From assembly GCF_000003815.2 (NCBI RefSeq), contig NW_023365804.1, positions 4,075 to 37,979 on the forward strand: a DNA stretch of 33,905 bases, in the 5' to 3' direction. This stretch comes from Branchiostoma floridae. Taxonomy: Eukaryota > Chordata > Leptocardii > Amphioxiformes > Branchiostomatidae. A program made the position numbers and the translations under genes. The first letter of the stretch is position 1. Each line of letters starts with the position of its first letter. Under the pieces are notes generated by a model. It was not told the origin of the DNA and made no database searches. It saw only the letters and a list, made by a program, of their open reading frames with translations. Positions 12,433-24,121 of this stretch are shown here, in pieces.

Positions 12433-13046
12433 NNNNNNNNNNNNNNNNNNNNNNNNNNNNNNNNNNNNNNNNNNNNNNNNNNNNNNNNNNNNNNNNNNNN
12501 NNNNNNNNNNNNNNNNNNNNNNNNNNNNNNNNNNNNNNNNNNNNNNNNNNNNNNNNNNNNNNNNNNNNNNNNNNNNNNNNNNNNNNNNNNNNNNNNNNNN
12601 NNNNNNNNNNNNNNNNNNNNNNNNNNNNNNNNNNNNNNNNNNNNNNNNNNNNNNNNNNNNNNNNNNNNNNNNNNNNNNNNNNNNNNNNNNNNNNNNNNNN
12701 NNNNNNNNNNNNNNNNNNNNNNNNNNNNNNNNNNNNNNNNNNNNNNNNNNNNNNNNNNNNNNNNNNNNNNNNNNNNNNNNNNNNNNNNNNNNNNNNNNNN
12801 NNNNNNNNNNNNNNNNNNNNNNNNNNNNNNNNNNNNNNNNNNNNNNNNNNNNNNNNNNNNNNNNNNNNNNNNNNNNNNNNNNNNNNNNNNNNNNNNNNNN
12901 NNNNNNNNNNNNNNNNNNNNNNNNNNNNNNNNNNNNNNNNNNNNNNNNNNNNNNNNNNNNNNNNNNNNNNNNNNNNNNNNNNNNNNNNNNNNNNNNNNNN
13001 NNNNNNNNNNNNNNNNNNNNNNNNNNNNNNNNNNNNNNNNNNNNNN
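12433..13046. other. Assembly gap, 614 N
   Basis: Run of N inside SatA. Phase across it is 630 bp, close to three monomers (618). The sequence just after it has small deletions (cggttccgaagg) and a lost g in gggtcactt. Confidence 0.95.
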
Positions 13047-13800
13047 GAGTAACGCACATTTTGTTTGAAATTTCGGAAGTCCGATCGTAAGGGGTCACTT
13101 TTTTGCGGTTCCGAAGGGTTCGCTTAGCGGTTAGCGCTTATCCCCCAGGTGAGCCTTCATTCGTATGTAGAAAAGTTACAAAGTAATTTAGGGTACTCAA
13201 ATCACTTTTTACCTTTTGCCCACGGGTTTTACTATGATATTCAAGTGTTGAAAGTAACGCACATTTTGTTTGAAATTTCGAAAGTCCGATCGTAAGGGGT
13301 CGCTCTTTTGCGGTTACCGAAGGGTTCGCTTAGCGGTTAGCGGTTATCCCCCAGGTGAGCCTTCATTCGTATGTAGAAAAGTTACAAAGTAATTTTGGGT
13401 ACTCAAATCACTTTTTACCTTTTGCCCACGGGTTTTACTATGATACTCAGGTGTTGAAAGTAACGCACATTATGTTTGAAATTTCGGAAGTCCGATCGTA
13501 AGGGGTCGCTTTTTTGCGGTTACCGAAGGGTTCGCTTAGCGGTTAGCGGTTATCCCCCAGGTGAGCCTTCACTCGTATGTAGAAAAGTTACAAAGTAATT
13601 TTGGGTACTCAAATCACTTTTTACCTTTTGCCCACGGGTTTTACTATGAAACTCAAGTGTTGAAAGTAACGCACATTTTGATTGAAATTTCGGAAGTCCG
13701 ATCGTAAGGGGTCGCTCTTTTGCGGTTACCGAAGGGTTCGCTTAGCGGTTAGCTGTTATCCCCCAGGTGAGCCTTCATTCGTATGTAGAAAAGTTACAAA

Positions 13801-14222
13801 GTAATTTAGGGTACTCAAATCACTTTTTACCTTTTGCCCACGGGTTTTACTACGATACTCAAGTGTTGAAAGTAACGCACATTTTCTTTGAAATTTCGGA
13901 AGTCCGATCGTAAGGGGTCGCTTTTCAGCGGTTACCGAAGGGTTCGCTTAGCGGTTAGCGGTTATCCCACAGGTGAGCCTTCACTCGTATGTAGAAAAGT
14001 TACAAAGTAATTTTGGGTACTCAAATCACTTTTTACCTTTTGCCCACGGGTTTTACTATGATACTCAGGTGTTCAAAGGAACGCACATTATGTTTGAAAT
14101 TTCGGAAGTCCGATCGTAAGGGGTCGCTTTTTTGCGGTTACCGAAGGGTTCGCTTAGCGGTTAGCGCTTATCCCCCAGGTGAGCCTTCACTCGTATGTAG
14201 AAGAGTTACAAAGTACTTTTGG
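13801..14222 (+). repeat. Segmental duplication within SatA, copy 2
   Basis: Partner of 8189-8610 at offset 5612, with the same ordered rare variants. The segment just upstream and the first part of this one (13680-13890: gattgaaat, agctgttatc, cattttctttg) recur again at 24122-24332, offset 10442. Blocks of this array have therefore been copied over more than 10 kb. Confidence 0.8.
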
Positions 14223-14344
14223 GTACTCAAATCACTTTTTACCTTTTGCCCACGGGTTTTACTATGATACTCAAGTGTTGAAAGTAACGCACATTATGTT
14301 TGAAATTTCAGAAGTCCGATCGTAAGGGGTCGCTTTTTTGCGGT

Positions 14345-15134
14345 NNNNNNNNNNNNNNNNNNNNNNNNNNNNNNNNNNNNNNNNNNNNNNNNNNNNNNNN
14401 NNNNNNNNNNNNNNNNNNNNNNNNNNNNNNNNNNNNNNNNNNNNNNNNNNNNNNNNNNNNNNNNNNNNNNNNNNNNNNNNNNNNNNNNNNNNNNNNNNNN
14501 NNNNNNNNNNNNNNNNNNNNNNNNNNNNNNNNNNNNNNNNNNNNNNNNNNNNNNNNNNNNNNNNNNNNNNNNNNNNNNNNNNNNNNNNNNNNNNNNNNNN
14601 NNNNNNNNNNNNNNNNNNNNNNNNNNNNNNNNNNNNNNNNNNNNNNNNNNNNNNNNNNNNNNNNNNNNNNNNNNNNNNNNNNNNNNNNNNNNNNNNNNNN
14701 NNNNNNNNNNNNNNNNNNNNNNNNNNNNNNNNNNNNNNNNNNNNNNNNNNNNNNNNNNNNNNNNNNNNNNNNNNNNNNNNNNNNNNNNNNNNNNNNNNNN
14801 NNNNNNNNNNNNNNNNNNNNNNNNNNNNNNNNNNNNNNNNNNNNNNNNNNNNNNNNNNNNNNNNNNNNNNNNNNNNNNNNNNNNNNNNNNNNNNNNNNNN
14901 NNNNNNNNNNNNNNNNNNNNNNNNNNNNNNNNNNNNNNNNNNNNNNNNNNNNNNNNNNNNNNNNNNNNNNNNNNNNNNNNNNNNNNNNNNNNNNNNNNNN
15001 NNNNNNNNNNNNNNNNNNNNNNNNNNNNNNNNNNNNNNNNNNNNNNNNNNNNNNNNNNNNNNNNNNNNNNNNNNNNNNNNNNNNNNNNNNNNNNNNNNNN
15101 NNNNNNNNNNNNNNNNNNNNNNNNNNNNNNNNNN
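14345..15134. other. Assembly gap, 790 N
   Basis: Run of N inside SatA. Unit starts 14271 and 15279 are 1008 apart, about 22 short of five monomers, so the size is approximate or an altered unit is hidden. Confidence 0.95.
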
Positions 15135-15278
15135 TTTTTTGCGGTTTCCGAAGGGTTCGCTTAGCGGTTAGCGGTTATCCCCCAGGTGAGCCTTCACTCG
15201 TATGTAGAAAAGTTACAAAGTAATTTAGTGGTACTCAAATCACTTTTTACCTTTTGCCCACGGGTTTTACTTTGATAT

Positions 15279-15549
15279 TCAAGTGTTGAAAGTAACGCAC
15301 ATTATGTTTGAAATTTCGGAAGTCCGATCGTAAGGGGTCGCTTTTTTGCGGTTACCGAAGGGTTCGCTTAGCGGTTAGCGGTTATCCCCCAGGTGAGCCT
15401 TCACTCGTACAAAATGTGTAAGGGGTCGCTTTTTTGCTGTTAGTGGTTATCCCCCAGGTGAGCCTTCATTCGTATTTAGAAAAGTTACAAAGTAATTTTG
15501 GTTACTCAAATCACTTTTTACCTTTTGCCCACGGGTTTTACTATGATAT
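15279..15549 (+). repeat. Second copy of the 271-bp rearranged SatA unit
   Basis: Same length, same acaaaatgtg inverted insert (15408) and same private variants (gtatttagaaaag, ttttggttactc) as 7152-7422. The later marker tgccaacggg keeps the offset (7812/15938, 8126 bp against 8127 bp at the junction). A block of at least about 660 bp has thus been duplicated. Differences such as gctgttagtgg show some divergence since. Confidence 0.85.
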
Positions 15550-17415
15550 TCAAGTGTTGAAAGTAACGCACATTTTGTTTGAACTTTGGAAGTCCGATCG
15601 TAAGGGGTCGCTTTTTTGCGGTTACCGAAGGGTTCGCTTAGCGGTTAGCGGTTATCCCCCAGGTGAGCCTTCACTCGTATGTAGAAAAGTTACAAAGTAA
15701 TTTTGGGTACTCAAATCACTTTTTACCTTTTGCCCACGGGTTTTACTATGATACTCAAGTGTTGAAAGTAACGCACATTTTGTTTGAAATTTCGGAAGTC
15801 CGATCGTAAGGGGTCGCTTTTTTGCGGTTACCGAAGGGTTCGCTTAGCGGTTAGCGGTTATCCCCCAGGTGAGCCTTCACTCGTATGTAGAAAAGTAACA
15901 AAGTAATTTAGGGTACTCAAATCACTTTTTACCTTTTGCCAACGGGTTTTACTTTGATATTCAAGTGTTGAAAGTAACGCACATTATGTTTGAAATTTCG
16001 GAAGTCCGATCGTAAGGGGTCGCTTTTTTGCGGTTACCGAAGGGTTCGCTTAGCGGTTAGCGGTTATCCCCCAGGTGAGCCTTCACTCGTATGTAGAAAA
16101 GTTACAAAGTAATTTTGGGTACTCAAATCACTTTTTACCTTTTGCCCACGGGTTTTACTATGATATTCAAGTGTTGAAAGTAACGCACATTTTGTTTGAA
16201 ATTTCGGAAATCCGATCGTAAGGGGTCGCTTTTTTGCGGTTACCGAAGGGTTCGCTTAACGGTTAGCGGTTATCCCCCAGGTGAGCCTTCATTCGTATGT
16301 AGAAAAGTATGTATTGTTAAAAAGGTTGCATAGCAAGGAATCGAAAGGTGCAAACCGCAAAATTTTCGGATACTTCCTTCTCGAGATATTCTTGACTATA
16401 CGGGCTCTGTTTAGGCGCAACCGCTAGCCCCTTCTTCTAAACACCGCCGGTCACGGCAGGGCACCGGGTAGGGGGTGACTTAATGGCGCGACTGTAGCTT
16501 AGACTTTAAGTTCCGGCCCGGCAAACTTGGTATGGTTGGAAAGGTTGCATAGCAAGGAGTCGAAAGGTACAAACCGCAAAATTTTCGAATACTTCCTTCT
16601 CGAGATATTCTTGACTATACGGGCTCTGTTTAGGCGCAACCGCTAGCCCCTTCTTCTAAACACCGCCGGTCACGGAACCGGGGTAGGGGGTGACTTAATG
16701 GCGCTACTGTAGCTTAGACTTTAAGTTCCGGCCCGTTAAACATGGTATGGTTGGAAAGGTTGCATAGCAAGGAATCGAAAGGTGCAAACCGCAAAATTTT
16801 CGGATACTTCCTTCTCGAGATATTCTTGACTATACGGGCTCTGTTTAGGCGCAACCGCTAGCCCCTTCTTCTAAACACCGCCGGTCACGGCAGGGCACCG
16901 GGTAGGGGGTGACTTAATGGCGCGACTGTAGCTTAGACTTTAAGTTCCGGCCCGGCAAACTTGGTATGGTTGGAAAGGTTGCATAGCAAGGAGTCGAAAG
17001 GTGCAAACCGCAAAATTTTCGAATACTTCCTTCTCGAGATATTCTTGACTATACGGGCTCTGTTTAGGCGCAACCGCTAGCCCCTTCTTCTAAACACCGC
17101 CGGTCACGGCAGGGCACCGGGTAGGGGGTAACTTAATGGCGCGACTGTAGCTTAGACTTTAAGTTCCGGCCCGGCAAGCTTGGTATGGTTGGAAAGGTTG
17201 CATAGCAAGGAATCGAAAGGTGCAAACTGCAAAATTTTCGAATACTGCCTTCTCGAGATATTCTCGACTATACCGAATCTGTTTAGGCGCAACCGCTAGC
17301 CCCTTCATCTAAACACCGCCGGTCACGGCATGGCACCGGGTAGGGGGTAACTTAATGGCGCGACTGTAGCTTAGACTTTTAAGTCCGGCCCGGCAAACTG
17401 GGTATGGTTGGGAAA

Positions 17416-17637
17416 GTTTGCATAGCAAAGGAATCGAAAGGTGCAAACCGCAAAATTTTCGGATACTTCCTTCTCGAGATATTCTTGACTATACGGGCTC
17501 TGTTTTAGGCCGCAACCGCTAGCCCCTTGCGTGGATAGACCCACGCAGGTCCCGGAACCCGGGTAGGGGGTGACTTAATGGCGCGACTGTAGCTTAGACT
17601 TTAAGTTCCGGCCCGGCAAACTTGGTATGGTTGGAAA
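17416..17637 (+). repeat. Aberrant SatB unit with substituted hairpin segment
   Basis: A 222-bp unit in which the usual cttctaaacaccgccggtca stretch is replaced, from 17528, by tgcgtgg-atagac-ccacgca: a perfect 7-bp inverted repeat with a 6-base loop (17528-17547), then ggtcccggaaccc. Extra bases also occur earlier in the unit (ttgggaaagtttgc, gttttaggccgcaac). No other SatB copy in the window has this insert. Confidence 0.8.
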
Positions 17638-17856
17638 GGTTGCATAGCAAGGAATCGAAAGGTGCAAACCGCAAAATTTTCGGATACTTCCTTCTCGAGA
17701 TATTCTTGACTATACGGGCTCTGTTTAGGCGCAACCGCTAGCCCCTTCTTTTAAACACCGCCGGTCACGGCATGGCACCGGTTAGGGGGTAACTTAATGG
17801 CGCGACTGTAGCTTAGACTTTAAGTTCCGGCCCGGCAAACATGGTATGGTTGGAAA

Positions 17857-18951
17857 GGTTGCATAGCCAGGAATCCAAAGGTGCAAACCGCAAAATTTTC
17901 GAATACTTCCTTCTCGAGATATTCTTGACTATACGGGCTCTGTTTAGGCGCAACCGCTAGCCCCTTCTTCTAAACACCGCCGGTCACGGCATGGCACCGG
18001 TTAGGGGGTAACTTAATGGCGCGAATGTAGCTTAGACTTTAAGTTCCGGCCCGGCAAACATGGTATGGTTGGAAAGGTTGCACAGCAAGGAGTTGAAAGG
18101 TGCAAACCGCAAAATTTTCGGATACTTCCTTCTCGAGATATTCTTGACTATACGGGCTCTGTTTAGGCGCAACCGCTAGCCCCTTCTTCTAAACACCGCC
18201 GGTGACGGCATGGCATCGGGTAGGGGGTGACTTAATGGCGCGACTGTAGCTTAGACTTTAAGTTCCGGCCCGGCAAACTTGGTATGGTTGGAAAGGTTGC
18301 ACAGCAAGGAATCGAAAGGTGCAAACTGCAATATTTTCGAATACTTCCTTCTCGAGATATTCTTGACTATACGGGCTCTGTTAAGGCGCAACCGCTAGCC
18401 CCTTCTTCTAAACACCGTCGGTCACTGCATGGCACCGGGTAGGGGGTAACTTAATGGCGCGAATGTAGCTTAGACTTTAAGTTCCGGCCCGGCAAACATG
18501 GTATGGTTGGAAAGGTTGCATAGCCAAGAATCCAAAGGTGCAAACCGCAAAATTTTCGAATACTTCCTTCTCGAGATATTCTTGACTATACGGGCTCTGT
18601 TTAGGCGCAACCGCTAGCCCCTTCTTCTAAACACCGCCGGTCACTGCATGGCACCGGGTAGGGGGTGACTTAATGGCGCGACTGTAGCTTAGACTTTAAG
18701 TTCCGGCCCGGCAAACATGGTATGGTTGGAAAGGTTGCACAGCAAGGAGTCGAAAGGTGCAAACCGCAAAATTTTCGGATACTTCCTTCTCGAGATATTC
18801 TTGACTATACGGGCTCTGTTTAGGCGCAACCGCTAGCCCCTTCTTCTAAACACCGCCGGTGACGGCATGGCACCGGGTAGGGGGTGACTTAATGGCGCGA
18901 CTGTAGTTTAGACTTTAAGTTCCGGCCCGGCAAACTTGGTATGGTTGGAAA
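17857..18951 (+). repeat. SatB trimeric higher-order pattern
   Basis: Units three apart (657 bp) share private variants. Units 17857 and 18514 have catagcca with aatccaaagg and aaacatgg. Units 18076 and 18733 have cacagcaaggagt and cggtgacggcatgg. The third members (18295, 18952) are less alike, so the pattern is partial. Confidence 0.55.
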
Positions 18952-20450
18952 GGTTGCATAGCAAGGAATAGAAAGGTGCAAACCGCAAAATTTTCGGATA
19001 CTTCCTTCTCGAGATATTCTTGACTATACGGGCTCTGTTTAGGCGCAACCGCTAGTCCCTTCTTCTAAACACCGCCGGTCACGGCATGGGACCGGGTAGG
19101 GGGTGACTTAATGGCGCGACTGTAGAATAGACTTTAAGTTCCGGCCCGGCAAACTTGCTATGGTTGGAAAGGTTGCACAGCAAGGAATCGAAAGGTGCAA
19201 ACCGCAAAATTTTCAGATACTTCCTTCTCGAGATATTCTTGACTATACGGGCTCTGTTTAGGCGCAACCGCTAGCCCCTTCTTCTAAACACCGCCGGTCA
19301 CGGCACCGGGTGGGGGGTGACTTAATGGCGCGACTGTAGCTTAGACTTTAAGTTCCGGCCCGGCAAACTTGGTATGGTTGGAAAGGTTGCATAGCAAGGA
19401 ATAGAAAGGTGCAAACCGCAAAATTTTCGGATACTTCCTTCTCGAGATATTCTTGACTATACGGGCTCTGTTTAGGCGCAACCGCTAGCCCCTTCTTCTA
19501 AACACCGCCGGTCACGGCACCGGGTAGGGGGTGACTTAATGGCGCGACTGTAGCTTAGACTTTAAGTTCCGGCCCGGCAAACCTGGTATGGTTGGAAAGG
19601 TTGCATAGCAAGGAATCGAAAGGTGCAAACCGCAAAATTTTCGGATACTTCCTTCTCGAGATATTCTTGACTATACGGGCTCTGTTTAGGTGCAACCGCT
19701 AGCCCCTTCTTTTAAACACCGCCGGTCACGGCATGGCACCGGGTAGGGGGTGACTTAATGGCGCGACTGTAGTTTAGACTTTAAGTTCCGGCCCGGCAAA
19801 CTTGGTATGGTTGGAAAGGTTGCATAGCAAGGAATCGAAAGGTGCAAACCGCAAAATTTTCGGATACTTCCTTCTCGAGATATTCTTGACTATACGGGCT
19901 CTGTTTAGGCGCAACCGCTAGCCCCTTCTTCTAAACACCGCCGGTCACGGCATGGCACCGGGTAGGGGGTGACTTAATGGCGCGACTGTAGCTTAGACTT
20001 TAAGTTCCGGCCCGGCAAACTTGGTATGGTGGAAAAGGTTGCACAGCAAGGAATCGAAAGGTGCAAACCGCAAAATTTTCGGATACTTCCTTCTCGAGAT
20101 ATTCTTGACTATACGGGCTCTGTTTAGGCGCAACCGCTAGCCCCTTCTTCTAAACACCGCCGGTCACGGCACCGGGTGGGGGGTGACTTAATGGCGCGAC
20201 TGTAGCTTAGACTTTAAGTTCCGGCCCGGCAAACTTGGTATGGTTGGAAAGGTTGCATAGCAAGGAATCGAAAGGTGCAAACCGCAAAATTTTCGGATAC
20301 TTCCTTCTCGAGATATTCTTGACTATACGGGCTCTGTTTAGGCGCAACCGCTAGCCCCTTCTTCTAAACACCGCCGGTCACGGCACCGGGTGGGGGGTGA
20401 CTTAATGGCGCGACTGTAGCTTAGACTTTAAGTTACGGCCCGGCAAACTT

Positions 20451-20480
20451 GGTATGGTTGGAATTTCTTGGAAAGCAAGG
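20451..20480 (+). repeat. SatB unit with altered start
   Basis: The usual ggaaaggttgcatagcaagg is replaced by ggaatttcttggaaagcaagg, a clustered local change within one unit. It is either a small gene-conversion or template-switch event, or error. Confidence 0.6.
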
Positions 20481-22044
20481 AATCGAAAGGTGCAAACCGC
20501 AAAATTTTCGGATACTTCCTTCTCGAGATATTCTTGACTATACGGGCTCTGTTTAGGCGCAACCGCTAGCCCCTTCTTCTAAACACCGCCGGTCACGGAA
20601 CCCGGGTAGGGGGTGACTTAATGGCGCGACTGTAGCTTAGACTTCAAGTTCCGGCCCGGCAAACTTGGTATGGTTGGAAAGGTTGCATAGCAAGGAATCG
20701 AAAGGTGCAAACCGCAAAATTTTCGGATACTTCCTTCTCGAGATATTTTTGACTATACGGGCTCTGTTTAGGCGCAACCGCTAGCCCCTTCTTCTAAACA
20801 CCGCCGGTCACGGCATGGCACCGGGTAGGGGGTGACTTAATGGCGCGACTGTAGCTTAGACTTTAAGTTCCGGCCCGGCAAACTTGGTATGGTTAAAAAG
20901 GTTGCACAGCAAGGAATCGAAAGGTGCAAACCGCAAAATTTTCGGATACTTCCTTCTCGAGATATTCTTGACTATACGGGCTCTGTTTAGGCGCAACCGC
21001 TAGCCCCTTCTTCTAAACACCGCCGGTCACGGAACCCGGGTAGGCGGTGACTTAATGGCGCGACAGTAGCTTAGACTTTAAGTTCCGGCCCGGCAAACTT
21101 GGTATGGTTGGAAAGGTTGCATAGCAAGGAATCGAAAGGTGCAAACCGCAAAATTTTCGGATACTTCCTTCTCAAGATATTCTTGACTATACGGGCTCTG
21201 TTTAGGCGCAACCGCTAGCCCCTTCTTTTAAACACCGCCGGTCACGGCATGGCATGGTCGCTTTTTTGCGGTTACCGAAGGGTTCGCTTAGCGGTTAGCG
21301 GTTATCCCCCAGGTGAGCCTTCACTCGTATGTAGAAAAGTTACAAAGTAATTTTGGGTACTCAAATCACTTTTTACCTTTTGCCCAAGGGTTTTACTATG
21401 ATATTCAAGTGTTGAAAGTAACGCACATTTTGTTTGAAATTTCGGAAGTCCGATCGTAAGGGGTCGCTTTTTTGCGGTTACCGAAGGGTTCGCTTAGCGG
21501 TTAGCGGTTATCCCCCAGGTGAGCCTTCACTCGTATGTAGAAAAGTTACAAAGTAATTTTGGGTACTCAAATCACTTTTTACCTTTTGCCCACGGGTTTT
21601 ACTATGATATTCAAGTGTTGAAAGTAACGCACATTATGTTTGAAATTTCGGAAGTCCGATCGTAAGGGGTCGCTTTTTTGCGGTTACCGAAGGGTTCGCT
21701 TAGCGGTTAGCGGTTATCCCCCAGGTGAGCCTTCACTAGTATGTAGAAAAGTTACAAAATAATTTTGGGTACTCAAATCAATTTTACCTTTTGCCCACGG
21801 GTTGTACTATGATATTCAAGTGTTGAAAGTAACGCACATTTTGTTTGAAATTTCGGAAGTCCGATCGTAAGGGGTCGCTTTTTTGCGGTTACCGAAGGGT
21901 TCGCTTAGCGGTTAGCGGTTATCCCCCAGATGAGCCTTCATTCGTATGTAGAAAAGTTACAAAGTAATTTTGGGTACTCAAATCACTTTTACCTTTGGCC
22001 CACGGGTTTTAACTATGATACTCAAGTGTTGAAAGTAACGCACA

Positions 22045-22269
22045 NNNNNNNNNNNNNNNNNNNNNNNNNNNNNNNNNNNNNNNNNNNNNNNNNNNNNNNN
22101 NNNNNNNNNNNNNNNNNNNNNNNNNNNNNNNNNNNNNNNNNNNNNNNNNNNNNNNNNNNNNNNNNNNNNNNNNNNNNNNNNNNNNNNNNNNNNNNNNNNN
22201 NNNNNNNNNNNNNNNNNNNNNNNNNNNNNNNNNNNNNNNNNNNNNNNNNNNNNNNNNNNNNNNNNNNNN
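22045..22269. other. Assembly gap, 225 N
   Basis: Run of N in SatA. Unit starts 22022 and 22439 are 417 apart, near two monomers. The two units before it have small indels (aatcaattttacc, ggttgtact, ttttaactatg). Confidence 0.95.
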
Positions 22270-23063
22270 CGGAAGTCCGATCGTAAGGGGTCGCTTTTTT
22301 TGCGGTTACCGAAGGGTTCGCTTAGCGGTTACCGGTTATCCCCCAGGTGAGCCTTCATTCGTATGTAGAAAAGTTACAAAGTAATTTTGGGTACTCAAAT
22401 CACTTTTTACCTTTTGCCCACGGGTTTTACTATGATATTCAAGTGTTGAAAGTAACGCACATTTTGTTTGAAATTTGGGAAGTCCGATCGTAAGGGGTCG
22501 CTTTTTTTCGGTTACCGAAGGGTTCGCTTAGCGGTTAGCGGTTATCCCCCAGGTGAGCCTTCATTCGTATGTAGAAAAGTTACAAAGTAATTTTGGGTAC
22601 TCAAATCACTTTTTACCTTTTGCCCACGGGTTTTACTATGATATTCAAGTGTTGAAAGTAACGCACATTTTGTTTGAAATTTGGGAAGTCCGATCGTAAG
22701 GGGTCGCTTTTTTGCGGTTACCGAAGGGTTCGCTTAGCGGTTAGCGGTTATCCCCCAGGTGAGCCTTCATTCGTATGTAGAAAAGTTACAAAGTAATTTT
22801 GGGTACTCAAATCACTTTTTACCTTTTGCCCACGGGTTTTACTATGATATTCAAGTGTTGAAAGTAACGCACATTTTGTTTGAAATTTGGGAAGTCCGAT
22901 TGTAAGGGGTCGCTTTTTTCGGTTACCGAAGGGTTCGCTTAGCGGTTAGCGGTTATCCCCCAGGTGATCCTTCATTCGTATGTAGAAAAGTTACAAAGTA
23001 ATTTTGGGTACTCAAATCACTTTTTACCTTTTGCCCACGGGTTTTACTATGATATTCAAGTGT

Positions 23064-23261
23064 TGAAAGTGAACGCACATTGTTGTTTGAAATTTCGGAA
23101 GTCCGTATCGTAAGGGGTCGCTTTTTTGCGGTTAGCCGAAGGGGTTCGCTTAGCGGTTAGCCGGTGTATCCCCCAGATGGAGCCTTCATTCGTATGTAGA
23201 AAAGTTAACAAAGTAATTTTGGGTAACTCAAATCACTTTTTACCTTTTGCCCACGGGTTTT
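23064..23261 (+). repeat. Indel-rich SatA unit
   Basis: About ten scattered single-base insertions (gtgaacgc, cattgttgtttg, tccgtatcg, ttagccgaagggg, ttagccggtgtatcc, gatggagcc, gttaacaaag, gggtaactc) in one monomer flanked by clean ones. An insertion-dominated pattern suggests uncorrected long-read sequence. Confidence 0.65.
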
Positions 23262-23844
23262 ACTTTGATATTCAGGTGTTGAAAGTAACGCACATTATGT
23301 TTGAAATTTCGGAAGTCCGATCGTAAGGGGTCGCTTTTTTGCGGTTACCGAAGGGTTCGCTTAGCGGCTAGCGGTTATCCCCCAGGTGAGCCTTCACTCG
23401 TATGTAGAAAAGTTACAAAGTAATTTAGGGTACTCAAATCACTTTTTACCTTTTGCCCACGGGTTTTACTATGATATTCAAGTGTTGAAAGTAACGCACA
23501 TTTTGTTTGAAATTTCGGAAGTCCGATCGTAAGGGGTCGCTTTTTTGCGGTTACCGAAGGGTTCGCTTAGCGGTTAGCGGTTATCCCCCAGGTGAGCCTT
23601 CATTCGTATGTAGAAAAGTTACAAAGTAATTTAGGGTACTCAAATCACTTTTTACCTTTTGCCCACGGGTTTTACTATGATATTCAAGTGTTGAAAGTAA
23701 CGCACATTTTGTTTGAAATTTCGGAAGTCCGATCGTAAGGGGTCGCTCTTTTGCGGTTACCGAAGGGTTCGCTTAGCGGCTAGCGGTTATCCCCCAGGTG
23801 AGCCTTCACTCGTATGTAGAAAAGTTACAAAGTAATTAGGGTAC

Positions 23845-23985
23845 NNNNNNNNNNNNNNNNNNNNNNNNNNNNNNNNNNNNNNNNNNNNNNNNNNNNNNNN
23901 NNNNNNNNNNNNNNNNNNNNNNNNNNNNNNNNNNNNNNNNNNNNNNNNNNNNNNNNNNNNNNNNNNNNNNNNNNNNNNNNNNNNN
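23845..23985. other. Assembly gap, 141 N
   Basis: Run of N in SatA. Unit starts 23684 and 24095 are 411 apart, one short of two monomers, matching one base missing before the gap (gtaattaggg). The size is essentially exact. Confidence 0.95.
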
Positions 23986-24121
23986 TAGCGGTTATCCCCC
24001 AGGTGAGCCTTCATTCGTATGTAGAAAAGTTACAAAGTAATTTTGGGTACTCAAATCACTTTTTACCTTTTGCCCACGGGTTTTACTATGATACTCAAGT
24101 GTTGAAAGTAACGCACATTTT

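Larger units (their letters stand above)
1..16308 (+). repeat. Satellite A array, block 1 (206-bp monomer)
   Basis: Head-to-tail tandem array. Taking the motif tcaagtgttgaaag as unit start, starts fall at 212, 419, 625, 831, 1037, then 1455, 1661, 1867, 2073 and so on, nearly always 206 apart. Landmarks in each unit are cacattttgtttgaaattt (about unit position 20), ccgatcgtaagg (46), the internal 7-bp duplication tagcggttagcggtta (91), atcccccaggtgagcc (106), gtatgtagaaaagtt (130) and cttttgcccacgggtttt (188). GC is about 42%. All units share one orientation. About 79 units fit this block if the N gaps are counted. Common variant sites are gacattt/gaaattt, cattcg/cactcg, tttgatattc/tatgatattc/tatgatactc and cattttg/cattatg. 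No coding function is supported. The block ends at unit position 142, where SatB begins. A centromeric or pericentromeric role is possible but untested. Confidence 0.97.
16310..21254 (+). repeat. Satellite B array (219-bp monomer, 23 copies)
   Basis: Tandem array with unit start ggttgcatagcaagg at 16324, 16543, 16758, 16977, 17196, 17416, 17638, 17857, 18076, 18295, 18514, 18733, 18952, 19171, 19385, 19599, 19818, 20037, 20251, 20465, 20681, 20900 and 21115. Spacing is 219, or 214-216 where the catgg of ggcatggcaccgggt is missing. Landmarks are ccttctcgagatattc, ctatacgggctctg, gcaaccgctagcccc, accgccggtcac, gtagggggtgactt and ttccggcccggcaaac. GC is about 50%. There is no clear similarity to SatA. 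All units share one orientation. The left edge is a diverged start (gtattgttaaaaaggttgc). The last unit is cut after cacggcatggca, where SatA resumes. No coding or RNA gene signature was found. Confidence 0.96.

Noticed and set aside
1-16308. CRISPR array
   Set aside because: Units are contiguous, about 206 bp, with no unique spacers, and the context is eukaryotic.
16600-16630. CENP-B box in SatB (ttcttgactatacggg)
   Set aside because: It has TTCT instead of TTCG, one extra base before CGGG, and lacks the central A, so it does not fit the box. SatA has no match either.
19079-19267. Reverse open frame of 62 codons in SatB
   Set aside because: Caused by a few private substitutions in two units. 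No homology recognised and not present in neighbouring units.
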